A stretch of 64,000 nucleotides of DNA from Xylophilus sp. GOD-11R. Its GTDB lineage: Bacteria; Pseudomonadota; Gammaproteobacteria; Burkholderiales; Burkholderiaceae_C. The stretch is taken from NCBI RefSeq assembly GCF_033546935.1, contig NZ_CP137854.1:2914001-2978000 (forward strand), in the 5' to 3' direction. Position numbers and translations under genes: made by a program. The notes below the pieces were generated by a model. The model searched no databases. It was given only the letters and a program-made list of their open reading frames with translations, and was not told where the DNA came from. Shown piece by piece: positions 45,402-55,279 of the stretch; positions within the stretch are counted from its first letter, which is position 1, and every line of letters starts with the position of its first letter.

Positions 45402-46363
45402 GGCTTTTCGGGCGCGTGCGCGGGTGGCTCGGTGCCGTGGCTGCGGTCGGGGCGCTGGGGCTGACGGGTTGCGCGTCCGCCCCTTCCATGCCCTCGGGTG
45501 AGCCGGGCCGACTCGATGTCGTGCCGCGCGTGGCGGTGGTGTCGGCCTTCGAACCCGAGCTGGCCCTGCTCCTGGCCCAGGTGCAGCAGCCGCGCCGGTA
45601 TTCGGTACAGGGCGTGGAGTTCACCACCGGCACCCTTGGTGGACGGCCGGTGGTGCTGTTTCTGTCGGGCATCAGCATGGTGAACGCGGCCATGAACACG
45701 CAGCGGGCGCTCGACCTTTTCCAGGTCACCCACATCGTCTTCAGCGGCATCGCCGGCGGGGTGAATCCGCAACTGCACATCGGCGACGTGAGCGTGCCGG
45801 CGCAATGGGGCCAGTACCTCGAGGTGCTGGCGGCGCGCGAGACTTCGCCCGGTGTCTACGCGCCGCCGTCACGCATGGGCGAGTTGCCTTTCGCCCCCTT
45901 CGGCATGTTCTACCCGCGCCCGGTCGATGTCGTGAGCGCCGCGCAGCCCAAGCCGCGCAAACAGTTCTGGTTTGCGGTCGACGCCGGCATGCTGGCCGCC
46001 GCGCGCGTTCTGCAATCCGGCGGCGCAGTGACGCTGGCCGATTGCGACGCCGCCCGCCGCTGCCTGCGCCACGCGCCCCGGCTGGCGGTGGGCGGCAACG
46101 GTGTTTCCGGTGCGTCCTTCATGGACAACGCCGCGCTGCGCCAATACACCTTCTCGACCTTCGCGGCTAACGTGATCGATATGGAAACCGCCGCCACGGC
46201 CCAGGTCGCGGCGAGCAACGGCGTGCCCTACATCGCCTTCCGCTCGCTCTCCGACCTGGCCGGCGGCGGCGAGGGCGAGAACGAGATGAAGCTCTTCCTG
46301 TCGCTCGCGGCCGAGAATTCCGCCCGCGTGGTGACCGCCTTTCTTCAGACCTGGAAACCCTGA
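45398..46363 (+). CDS. Lipoprotein of the nucleoside phosphorylase / MTA-SAH nucleosidase family
   Basis: A 321-residue protein. The GTG start overlaps the preceding stop (GTGA), and an N-terminal signal ends in a lipobox (LGLTGC, Cys near residue 24), so the enzyme is predicted to be anchored outside the cytoplasm. The PNP/UDP-phosphorylase fold is shown by VAVVSAFEPELALLL, FLSGISMVNAAMNTQRAL, FSGIAGGVNPQLHIGDV and NVIDMETAATAQVAASNGVP with the conserved MET-Glu. It probably splits nucleosides before uptake of the base by the adjacent ABC system. A lipoprotein form of this normally cytosolic enzyme is notable. Confidence 0.82.
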   Translation: MRLFGRVRGWLGAVAAVGALGLTGCASAPSMPSGEPGRLDVVPRVAVVSAFEPELALLLAQVQQPRRYSVQGVEFTTGTLGGRPVVLFLSGISMVNAAMNTQRALDLFQVTHIVFSGIAGGVNPQLHIGDVSVPAQWGQYLEVLAARETSPGVYAPPSRMGELPFAPFGMFYPRPVDVVSAAQPKPRKQFWFAVDAGMLAAARVLQSGGAVTLADCDAARRCLRHAPRLAVGGNGVSGASFMDNAALRQYTFSTFAANVIDMETAATAQVAASNGVPYIAFRSLSDLAGGGEGENEMKLFLSLAAENSARVVTAFLQTWKP

Positions 46364-46368
46364 CTCCC

Positions 46369-47918
<1,550 letters not shown>

Positions 47919-47922
<4 letters not shown>

Positions 47923-48983
47923 GGCTGGAACGCCGCACCCGCTCGTCGCCGGCCGCCATCGCCGCGGCCTCCGTCGGGGCGATTCTGTTCACGCTGGCGG
48001 TCAGCGCGGTGCTGGTCGCGGCGGCCGGCGCGCCGGTCGGTCGCACCTACGCACTGCTGCTGCAGGGCGGCTTCGGCTCGGTCTTCGCCTGGAGCGAAAC
48101 GCTGACCCGCGCGATCCCGCTGATCTTCACCGGGCTGGCGGCGGCCGTGGCCTTTCGGGCACGGCTGTTCAACATCGGCGCCGAAGGCCAGCTCTATGCC
48201 GGCGCGCTGGCCGCCGTGGCGGTGGGCGGGCTGCACGACGGCGCCGGGCTCGACTGGCCGATGTGGCTGCTGTTTCCCGCGATGCTCGCCGCCGCCGCCC
48301 TGGCCGGCGCCCTGCTGCTGCTCGGCCCGGCCCTGATGAAAAGCCGGCTGGGCGTGGACGAGGTCGTCACCACGCTGCTGCTCAACTTCATCGTGCTCCT
48401 GGGGGTTTCGGCGCTGCTCGACGGGCCGATGAAGGACCCCACCGCCATGGGCTGGCCGCAGAGCGTGGCGCTGCAGGACGGCCTGTCGCTGTCGCAGCTC
48501 TGGCCGCAGACGCGGCTGCACAGCGGACTGATCGGCGCCTGCGTATTGGCGGCCGGGCTGTGGCTGGTGCTCAAACGCGCACGGTTGGGTTTCGACATCC
48601 GCGCGGTCGGCGCCAACGCCCGCGCCGCCGCCTTCGCCGGTGTGCCGGTGACGCGCACCGTGGTCGTCGTGGCCATGCTCTCGGGCGCGCTCGCCGGCCT
48701 GGGCGGCGCGGTGGAAGTCGCCGGGCGCACCGGCTACCTCACGCTCGACATGTCGCCGGGCTACGGCTACACCGGCATCGTCATCGCCATGCTCGCCGCG
48801 CTGCATCCGCTGGGCGTGGTGGCCGCCGCCATCTTTACCGCCGGCGTGCTGGTGGGCGCCGACAGCATGAGCCGCGCGGTCGGCGTGCCGAGTTCCATTG
48901 CCGACGTGATCGTCGCGACCTCGCTGCTGGCGGTGCTGGTGGCCTCGCTCGCGGCGCAGTTCCGCATCCGCCTGAAGGGCTGA
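47919..48983 (+). CDS. Nucleoside/nucleobase ABC transporter permease (first subunit)
   Basis: A 354-residue inner-membrane permease with about ten hydrophobic helices. The BPD_transp_2 family marks are FTGLAAAVAFRARLFNIGAEGQ, SRLGVDEVVTTLLLNFI, FDIRAVGANARAAAFAGVPV and GYGYTGIVIAMLAALHPLGV. It pairs with the next permease to form the membrane channel. ATG 47919 overlaps the ATPase stop; the following gene begins 6 bp after its stop. Confidence 0.9.
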
Positions 48984-48989
48984 ATCCGC

Positions 48990-49913
48990 ATGAACGAGAT
49001 CGCCGACATCCTGGCCAATCCGGCCTTCTGGAGCGCGGTGCTGCGCATCGCCACACCGCTGATCCTGGGCACGCTCGGCGTGTTGCTCTGCGAGCGCGCG
49101 GGCGTGCTGCACCTGGGCATCGAGGGCATCATGGTCGCCGGTGCGCTGAGCGGCTGGCTGGCGGTCTACCACGGCGCGCCGCTGTGGGCCGGCATGGCTT
49201 GCGCCGCCGTCGTGGGTGCGCTGTTCGGACTGCTGCACGCCGCGCTCACCGTGGGGCTGGCGCTGTCGCAGCATGTATGCGGGCTGGGCATCACGCTGCT
49301 GGCCACCGCCTTGAGTTACTTCAGCTACCGGCTGGCTTTCGGCCAGGTGAGCACGCCGCCCACGATCACGCCTTTCGCGCCCATGGCCTGGCTCGGCGTG
49401 CCGGTGCTGGCCGAGCAGACCGCGCCCACGCTGATGGCGCTGGCGCTCGTTCCCGTACTGGCCTGGGTGCTGCTGCGCACACCGCTCGGGCTGGCGCTGC
49501 GCATGGTGGGCGAGAACCCGCAGGCGGCCGAAAGCCAGGGCATTCCGGTGCTGCCCATGCGCACCGGCGCCATCGTGGCGGGCTCGGCCATCATGGGCAT
49601 GGCGGGCGCGTTTCTCACGCTGTCGGCGTTCAACGCCTTCTACTTCAACATGGTCAACGGGCGCGGCTGGATCTGCGTGGCGCTGGTGGTGTTCGCCTCG
49701 TGGCGGCCAGGCAAGGCGCTGCTGGGCGCGCTGCTGTTTTCGTTCTTCGACGCCCTGCAGCTGCGGCTGCAACAATCCGGCGATTCGGCCCTGCCCTACC
49801 AGCTGTATCTGATGCTGCCGTATGCGCTGTCGATCCTGGCGCTGGTGCTGGTGGCCCGCAAGGCCGCCTATCCGCAGGCGCTGATGAAACCCTATCGCAA
49901 GGGCGAGCGCTGA
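48990..49913 (+). CDS. Nucleoside/nucleobase ABC transporter permease (second subunit)
   Basis: A 307-residue membrane permease, the usual partner of the longer subunit. Signatures: RIATPLILGTLGVLLCERAGV, LHLGIEGIMVAGAL, LALRMVGENPQAAESQGI and FYFNMVNGRGWICVALVVFA. About eight to nine helices are predicted. codA follows after 43 bp, so base uptake and deamination are linked. Confidence 0.9.
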   Translation: MNEIADILANPAFWSAVLRIATPLILGTLGVLLCERAGVLHLGIEGIMVAGALSGWLAVYHGAPLWAGMACAAVVGALFGLLHAALTVGLALSQHVCGLGITLLATALSYFSYRLAFGQVSTPPTITPFAPMAWLGVPVLAEQTAPTLMALALVPVLAWVLLRTPLGLALRMVGENPQAAESQGIPVLPMRTGAIVAGSAIMGMAGAFLTLSAFNAFYFNMVNGRGWICVALVVFASWRPGKALLGALLFSFFDALQLRLQQSGDSALPYQLYLMLPYALSILALVLVARKAAYPQALMKPYRKGER

Positions 49914-49956
49914 GGCGCACGCCTGCCCACCGCCGCTCCACTCACGGAATCCGCCG

Positions 49957-51255
49957 ATGCTCGACCTGCTCGTCACCAACGCCACCCTTCCCGACGGCCG
50001 CACCGGCATGTCGCTTGCCGTGCAGGACGGCCGCTTCGTCGAGGTCACCGCCGGCCTGCAGGCGCCGGCCCACGAAACGCTGGACGCCGGCGGCCTGCTG
50101 GTGTCGCCGCCCTTCGTGGACGCGCATTTCCATCTGGACGCCACGCTCTCCTACGGCATCCCGCGCATCAACGCCAGCGGCATACTGCTCGAAGGCATCG
50201 CGCTGTGGGGCGAGCTCAAGCCGCAGCTCACGCACGAAGCCCTGGTCGAACGCGCACTCGCCTATTGCGACTGGGCGGTGTCGCGCGGTTTGCTGGCGAT
50301 CCGCAGCCACGTCGACACCAGCGACCCGCGCCTGGTGACGGTGGAGGCGATGCTCGACGTGCAGCAGCGCGTGGCGCCGTATCTCGACCTGCAGCTGGTG
50401 GCGTTTCCGCAGGACGGCGTGCTGCGCACCGCGGGCGGCCTCGACAGCCTGACGCGGGCGCTCGACATGGGGGTGAACATCGTCGGCGGCATTCCGCACT
50501 TCGAACGCACCATGGCCCAGGGCGCCGACAGCGTGCGCCTGCTGTGCGAGCTGGCCGCCGAGCGCGGCCTGCCGGTCGACATGCACTGCGACGAGACCGA
50601 CGACCCCCTGTCTCGCCACATCGAAACCCTGGCGGCCGAAACCCAGCGCCTCGGGCTGCACGGCCGCGTCGTCGGCTCGCACTGCACCTCCATGCATTCC
50701 ATGGACAACTACTACGTCAGCAAGCTGCTGCCGCTGATCGCCGAGGCGCAGGTGTCGGTCATCGCCAATCCGCTGATCAACATCACCCTGCAGGGCCGGC
50801 ACGACACCTATCCCAAACGGCGCGGCATGACCCGCGTGCCCGAACTCATGGCGCAGGGCGTGCGCGTGGCGTTTGGCCAGGACTGCTGCATGGACCCCTG
50901 GTATAGCCTGGGGTCGGGCGACATGCTCGACGTGGCGCACATGGGCCTGCACGTCGCCCAGATGACCAGCCAAGCCGCGATGCGGCGCTGCTTCGACGCC
51001 GTGACCGAGGCGCCCGCCGCGATCATGGGACTCGATGGCTACGGCATCGCGCCGGGCCGGTTCGCCGATTTCGTGCTGCTCCAGGCCGCCGATCCGGTGG
51101 AAGCCCTGCGCCTGCGCGCGACCCGGCTGCAGGTGCGCCGGCGCGGCCAGCTGCTGGCGACCAACCCGGCCGCGCGGGCCACTTTGTCGGTGCCGGGACG
51201 CCCGGCTACCGTCGAGTGCCGTCAGGCTTTGTCGGTCTCAGCCGACACTCCCTGA
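49957..51255 (+). CDS. codA: Cytosine deaminase-like amidohydrolase
   Basis: A 432-residue metal-dependent amidohydrolase. Metal ligands and catalytic residues are seen in FVDAHFHLDATLSYG (His61, His63), DMHCDETDD (His and Glu near 215), GSHCTSMHSM (His near 246) and AFGQDCCMDPWY (Asp near 313). The layout matches bacterial CodA and related N-isopropylammelide-type enzymes. Following a nucleobase transporter and near a uracil-degradation set, cytosine to uracil is the favoured reaction. Other aminopyrimidines remain possible. Confidence 0.85.
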   Translation: MLDLLVTNATLPDGRTGMSLAVQDGRFVEVTAGLQAPAHETLDAGGLLVSPPFVDAHFHLDATLSYGIPRINASGILLEGIALWGELKPQLTHEALVERALAYCDWAVSRGLLAIRSHVDTSDPRLVTVEAMLDVQQRVAPYLDLQLVAFPQDGVLRTAGGLDSLTRALDMGVNIVGGIPHFERTMAQGADSVRLLCELAAERGLPVDMHCDETDDPLSRHIETLAAETQRLGLHGRVVGSHCTSMHSMDNYYVSKLLPLIAEAQVSVIANPLINITLQGRHDTYPKRRGMTRVPELMAQGVRVAFGQDCCMDPWYSLGSGDMLDVAHMGLHVAQMTSQAAMRRCFDAVTEAPAAIMGLDGYGIAPGRFADFVLLQAADPVEALRLRATRLQVRRRGQLLATNPAARATLSVPGRPATVECRQALSVSADTP

Positions 51256-51312
51256 GTCGCGAGCATCAAAAAATTACAGGCAGTGACCACTACACGGCTT
51301 GCCGACAATCCC

Positions 51313-51519
51313 ATGGCGAACACATCCCCCGCTGTCATCGAAGCACAAAAGGCGATCGGCGCCGTGCTGGAACAACTCGAGGCCAAGACCGGCGGCGACG
51401 TGCGCGACATCGCTCTGGAAGACTTCGTGGACACCGATCCGCACACCGGCTCACCGATATTGCAGAAAGCCGTCGAAATCACGCTACAGGCACGGCCCTC
51501 GCGTCGCTGGTCGACCTGA
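51313..51519 (+). CDS. Small hypothetical protein
   Basis: A 68-residue ORF with a codon bias like real local genes and an acidic, helical composition (SPAVIEAQKAIGAVLEQLEA, GGDVRDIALEDFVDTDP). An in-frame GTG at 51283 would add ten residues. I do not recognise the family. It lies between codA and the Fur-controlled bfd gene on the same strand; a weak GCCGGC hairpin with TCTTTT follows at about 51572-51597. Confidence 0.45.
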   Translation: MANTSPAVIEAQKAIGAVLEQLEAKTGGDVRDIALEDFVDTDPHTGSPILQKAVEITLQARPSRRWST

Positions 51520-51729
51520 GACGGGGCGACCCAGCCTCGGCTGGCTCGGCCAGGCAACCCCCGCCCGGTGCCGGCAAATCGCGCCGGCCTCTTTTCGTCG
51601 CGCTGGCCTGCAACTGGCAACGAGTGGAGCCGCGCACTCGCACGATTGGTCAAAAATTCACCATGAATTGATGGCTCGATGCGCCAGGGTCTCGGAACGC
51701 CCCCTGGTACGAATGGACTTGTGGCTAGT

Positions 51730-51748
51730 AATGCGACGAATTCGCATT
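51730..51748. promoter_or_regulatory. Fur-box-like palindrome upstream of bfd
   Basis: AATGCGA-CGAAT-TCGCATT is a perfect 7-bp dyad with the 19-bp length of a Fur box and the AATGCGA/TCGCATT arms typical of betaproteobacterial Fur sites. A -10-like TATACT (51749-51754) abuts it and the bfd ATG follows at 51791. Iron-replete repression of bfd, possibly with tonB, is inferred. Confidence 0.7.
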
Positions 51749-51790
51749 TATACTCGCACCTTTCCAAACAGCCAGCCACACGCTCCCGCC

Positions 51791-52063
51791 ATGATCGTCT
51801 GCGTTTGCCACCGCGTATCCGACCGCGAAATTGCTCGTCATGTACGCGCTGGTATGGGCTTCGATGAAATCCAGTTCGAACTGGGTGTCGCGACGCAATG
51901 CGGTCAATGCGAAACCTGCGCCCGCGACGTCGTTGCCCAATGCAGCGCATCGCACCCGGTCGCCGCGCTGCAGTGCGACGCCGGCGTACGGACCGTTCAG
52001 CTCGCCAGAAGCATTTCGGAGAGCAAGGCATGGAAGTCGTCGCAAGCCTCGGTGGTTGCCTGA
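51791..52063 (+). CDS. bfd: Bacterioferritin-associated ferredoxin-like protein
   Basis: A 90-residue [2Fe-2S] protein of the BFD family. Cluster cysteines are in [15 protein letters not shown] (Cys4, Cys6) and [15 protein letters not shown]. Bfd donates electrons to bacterioferritin to release stored iron. The C-terminal 35 residues are longer than in E. coli Bfd and of low conservation. A Fur-box-like palindrome lies 43 bp upstream and tonB-exbBD follow, placing it in the iron regulon. Confidence 0.88.
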   Translation: MIVCVCHRVSDREIARHVRAGMGFDEIQFELGVATQCGQCETCARDVVAQCSASHPVAALQCDAGVRTVQLARSISESKAWKSSQASVVA

Positions 52064-52153
52064 TCCTGGTCGTCGGCTCGGCCTGGTGGATTTTCCGGAA
52101 ATAGCCGCGCCCGCGGCTCGCAGGCGCTACCTGGTCAGCGCGTGCCAAATCAC

Positions 52154-52888
52154 ATGACAGCAGCTCACTCCCCTGTTTCCCCCGTTTCCTCCCGCTCCGG
52201 CAGCTCCCGGCTCCCCCCCTTTCCCCGCGTCAGCCGCAACGTCGCCATTGCCGGCGGTGTCGTGCTTTTTCATGCCGCCGCGCTGTGGGCGGTGCAGAGC
52301 GGCCTGGCGCGCAAGGTCGCCGAGGTGGTGATCCCGGTCGAGATCCTCAGCGAGATCATCGCGCCGCCCAAACCCGCGCCGCCGCCGCCGCCTCCGCCTG
52401 CGCCGCCGCAGAAGGAAGTCGTCAAGAAAACCGTCGCGCCCAAGCCCATCGCCATCCGCGATCCGGTGCCGACTCCCAACGCTCCCACCGGCGTGGTCCA
52501 GCCCGAACCGCCGGCGCCCGCCCCGCCGTCTCCTGCGCCACCGGCACCGCCCGCACCCGCCGTGGCCCCCGCGCCGCCGGCACCGCCCGCGCCCAAGCTC
52601 GTCGACGTGACCGAAGGCCAGGTGCAGTACATCAACGCGCCGCAAGTCTCCTATCCGTCCATCAGCAAGCGCCTGGGTGAATCCGGGAAAGTCGTGCTGT
52701 CGGTCTACTACAGCGCACAGGGCGTGCCCAAGCGCGTGACCATCGAAGTCTCCAGCGGCTTCGACCGGCTCGACAAGGCAGCCCAGGATGCGCAGATGCA
52801 GTCGCGCATCACCCCCATCCAGCGCGCGGGCGCCAACGCGGAAACCGAATTCCGCTTCCGCGCCACCACGAACTTCGTGCTCAATTAA
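52154..52888 (+). CDS. tonB: Energy transducer TonB
   Basis: A 244-residue periplasm-spanning protein. An N-terminal membrane anchor (NVAIAGGVVLFHAAALWAV, about 28-46) is followed by a Pro/Lys-rich spacer with PPPPPPPAPPQKE and long PAPP repeats (about 70-150). The TonB C-terminal domain then has VSYPSISKRLGESGKVVLSV and FRFRATTNFVLN. It delivers ExbBD-harvested energy to outer-membrane siderophore or heme receptors. ATG 52154 is preferred over GTG 52142. exbB follows by 29 bp. Confidence 0.93.
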   Translation: MTAAHSPVSPVSSRSGSSRLPPFPRVSRNVAIAGGVVLFHAAALWAVQSGLARKVAEVVIPVEILSEIIAPPKPAPPPPPPPAPPQKEVVKKTVAPKPIAIRDPVPTPNAPTGVVQPEPPAPAPPSPAPPAPPAPAVAPAPPAPPAPKLVDVTEGQVQYINAPQVSYPSISKRLGESGKVVLSVYYSAQGVPKRVTIEVSSGFDRLDKAAQDAQMQSRITPIQRAGANAETEFRFRATTNFVLN

Positions 52889-52917
52889 TCAAAAGCCTTT
52901 CGCTTCGGGAGTTATCA

Positions 52918-53631
52918 ATGGAATCGCAATTCGGCATCGCCAACGTCTGGACCCAGGGTGACTTCGTCACCCGAGCGGTCGCCATCCTGCTGCTCGGCAT
53001 GTCACTGGCCTCCTGGATGGTCATCGTGATCAAGGCGCTCGACGTGGTGCGCTACAAGGCCTTCGCCCGCAACGCCGACGACTTCTGGCACAGCGAAGAC
53101 TTCGCAGCCGCCCTGGCCAAGCTCGGGGCCGATTCGTCCAATCCGTTCCGCCAGCTCGCCCTGGAAGGCCGTGAAGCCACCGCTCACCACCGCAACACCA
53201 AGGCGCACCTGCACGACAGCCTGGACGTGAGCGACTGGATCACCCGCACCCTGCGCAACGCCATCGACGAAACCACCGCGCGCATGCAGGCGGGCCTGGC
53301 GATCCTCGCCTCGGTCGGCTCCACCGCGCCTTTCATCGGCCTGTTCGGCACCGTCTGGGGCATCTACCACGCGCTGATGAGCATCGGCACCGCCGGCCAG
53401 GCGACGATCGACAAGGTGGCTGGCCCCATCGGCGAATCGCTCATCATGACCGCGCTGGGCCTGGCTGTCGCCATTCCCGCCGTGCTCGGCTACAACGCCC
53501 TGGTGCGGGGCAACAAGTCGGTGCTCAACAAGCTCAACAGCTTCGCCCACGACCTGCACGCCTACTTCGTCACCGGCGCCCGCGTCAGCGCCTCGCCCGC
53601 GACGGTGCTGCCGCTCAAGAAGGGAAACTGA
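52918..53631 (+). CDS. exbB: Biopolymer transport protein ExbB
   Basis: A 237-residue MotA/TolQ/ExbB-family inner-membrane protein with three helices (about 20-40, 130-155, 175-200). Signatures include IASVGSTAPFIGLFGTVWGI-type LASVGSTAPFIGLFGTVWGI, then GPIGESLIMTALGLAVAIPA. With ExbD it forms the proton channel energising TonB. exbD starts one base after its stop. Confidence 0.94.
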   Translation: MESQFGIANVWTQGDFVTRAVAILLLGMSLASWMVIVIKALDVVRYKAFARNADDFWHSEDFAAALAKLGADSSNPFRQLALEGREATAHHRNTKAHLHDSLDVSDWITRTLRNAIDETTARMQAGLAILASVGSTAPFIGLFGTVWGIYHALMSIGTAGQATIDKVAGPIGESLIMTALGLAVAIPAVLGYNALVRGNKSVLNKLNSFAHDLHAYFVTGARVSASPATVLPLKKGN

Positions 53632-53632
53632 G

Positions 53633-54046
53633 ATGGCTTTCGGTACCCAGGACGACACCGACGAGGTGATGAACGAGATCAACATGACGCCGCTGGTCGA
53701 CGTCATGCTGGTGCTGCTCATCATCTTCATCATCACGGTGCCGGTCATGAAGAACTCGGTGCCCATCGACCTGCCGCGCGCCACCGCGCAGCCCGAGAAC
53801 GCCAAGCCCGAGACGATCCAGCTCAGCGTCGCGGCCGACGGCACCTACTTCTGGAACGCCACCGCGATTCCCGACGACCAGCTCACGCAGCGGCTGGCCA
53901 GCGAATCCACCCATGAGCCTCAGCCAGAGCTACACATCAAGGGCGACAAGAGCGTGCGCTACGAGCGCGTGGCCAAGGCGATGGCGGCGGCGCAGCAGGC
54001 CGGCATCCGCAAGATCGGTTTCGTGACCGATCCCGAGGGCTCCTGA
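53633..54046 (+). CDS. exbD: Biopolymer transport protein ExbD
   Basis: A 137-residue protein with one N-terminal transmembrane helix. The conserved proton-path Asp precedes the helix in NMTPLVDVMLVLLIIFIIT. The periplasmic domain ends KAMAAAQQAGIRKIGFVTDP. It partners ExbB and TonB. The start is one base after exbB, so the three genes form an operon; the hemP promoter with a Fur box follows. Confidence 0.94.
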   Translation: MAFGTQDDTDEVMNEINMTPLVDVMLVLLIIFIITVPVMKNSVPIDLPRATAQPENAKPETIQLSVAADGTYFWNATAIPDDQLTQRLASESTHEPQPELHIKGDKSVRYERVAKAMAAAQQAGIRKIGFVTDPEGS

Positions 54047-54120
54047 CAAGCTCGGACGGCAGGAGCGAAAGCGCCAGCCGTCCAACAAATTCTTTCAATC
54101 GGGCCGGTTGACTTCTTTTT

Positions 54121-54139
54121 GAGAATGGTTATCATTAAC
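54121..54139. promoter_or_regulatory. Fur box upstream of hemP
   Basis: GAGAATGGTTATCATTAAC matches the 19-bp Fur consensus at 15 positions. It lies 31 bp before the hemP ATG, in an AT-rich stretch that also provides promoter-like sequence. Iron-dependent repression of hemP is strongly suggested. Confidence 0.85.
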
Positions 54140-54170
54140 CTATCGAGAAAGCGCTAGGAGATTCCCGCAA

Positions 54171-54407
54171 ATGGCCGCCTCAGCTAACACCGCACAAGCC
54201 CGCTTCGCTGCCAACAGCAAGCAAGTCCTCTCTTTCCAGGCGATGCCGGAAGAAGACGACGACGAAACCGAGATCGGCGGCGCATCGCTCGCGTCCATCC
54301 TCAGTTCCGAACTCCTTCGCGGCAAGAAAGCCGTGTCCATCTGCCACAACGGCGCGGTCTACCGGCTGCAGGCTACCCGCCTCGGCAAGTTGATCCTCAC
54401 CAAGTAA
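54171..54407 (+). CDS. hemP: Hemin uptake protein HemP
   Basis: A 78-residue small protein. The conserved HemP core is at the C-terminus (ILSSELLRGKKAVSICHNGA, then YRLQATRLGKLILTK). HemP/HmuP proteins are linked to heme uptake and, in some Burkholderiales, activate transcription of the heme receptor gene. A Fur box is immediately upstream and CTAGGAG is the ribosome site. No heme receptor gene is within the window. A terminator hairpin follows. Confidence 0.93.
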   Translation: MAASANTAQARFAANSKQVLSFQAMPEEDDDETEIGGASLASILSSELLRGKKAVSICHNGAVYRLQATRLGKLILTK

Positions 54408-54445
54408 TTCGCCAGTAATTCGCTGAATACCTGTTTCATCGTGGG

Positions 54446-54486
54446 GCGACTACAGAGACTCCCCGGAGTCTCCCAGGGTCGTTTTT
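54446..54486 (+). terminator. Rho-independent terminator after hemP
   Basis: GAGACTCC-CC-GGAGTCTC (54455-54472) forms a perfect inner stem, extended by CGAC (54447-54450) pairing with GTCG (54478-54481), followed by TTTTT at 54482-54486. Confidence 0.7.
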
Positions 54487-54550
54487 GCTAGCCAAAGGAT
54501 TTCCTTCCAGCCACGCATTTTTTCCTCCACGACTGCCCTGACGGCACAAC

Positions 54551-54581
54551 AAAAAGCCGGCTTCACGAAGCCGGCTTTTTT
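54551..54581. terminator. Bidirectional terminator between hemP and the GlcG-like gene
   Basis: AAAAAGCCGGCTTC and GAAGCCGGCTTTTTT pair around a short ACG/CACG loop, with A-run before and T-run after, so it can stop transcription from both sides. It lies 33 bp after the stop of the convergent GlcG/HbpS-like gene. Confidence 0.85.
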
Positions 54582-54613
54582 CATGGTCGGGCCGCCATGG
54601 CGACCCGTGTCTG

Positions 54614-55021
54614 TCAGAGACCCAGCGCTGCGATGCCGGCCTTGGCGATCTGGGCGTCTTCGGTGGACTTCACGCCGCTCACGCCGACCGCACCGATCAC
54701 TTGCCCATCCTTGACGATAGGCACGCCGCCTTCGAGCAGGCCCGACAGGCCTGGCGCCGTGAGGAAAGCCGTACGACCACCATTGATGATGTCTTCGAAT
54801 GCCTTGCTCTCACGACGGCCGACCGCGGCGGTGTGGGCCTTGGCCGGGGCAATGCTGGCCGAGGTAGCCGCCGCGCCGTCGAGTCGCTGCACCCACAACG
54901 GATAACCGCCGTCGTCGGCGATGGCGATAGTGACCGCCCAACCGTTCTTCAGTGCTTCGGCTTCGGCAGCGGCGGCGATCTTCTTGACATCGGCGAGTTC
55001 GAGTACGGATTTGGTTTTCAT
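54614..55021 (-). CDS. GlcG/HbpS-family (DUF336) protein
   Basis: A 135-residue protein of the heme-degrading/heme-binding HbpS-GlcG fold. Signatures are AIADDGGYPLWVQRLDGA, then SASIAPAKAHTAAV, GGVPIVKDGQVIGAVGVSG and DAQIAKAGIAAL. Some relatives bind heme or cobalamin, or accompany glycolate and propanediol metabolism; the exact role is unknown. Convergence with hemP makes a heme link tempting but unproven. No signal peptide is seen, unlike secreted HbpS. Confidence 0.85.
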   Translation of the reverse strand: MKTKSVLELADVKKIAAAAEAEALKNGWAVTIAIADDGGYPLWVQRLDGAAATSASIAPAKAHTAAVGRRESKAFEDIINGGRTAFLTAPGLSGLLEGGVPIVKDGQVIGAVGVSGVKSTEDAQIAKAGIAALGL

Positions 55022-55279
55022 GCAAGTTCTGGTGGTAAGGTTTGAGACTGCTGCGATTCAGCCCGAAGCATAACGGGCGGTTACGCCTGCATTGGAACCC
55101 TGCATGGATGATTGCCTTCATAAAAAGGCATGGAGTCCCGCAGGGCTTCCGCCCCGAAGGCAATACAACAAACACCTAGAATTTGCCGAAAAGTCCCCCA
55201 GCCGGGACCCACCTCGGCGGCAATATCGCCGCCCCGACAGTCCAATCAACGATCCGACGATCACTCTGGGAGAAAGACC

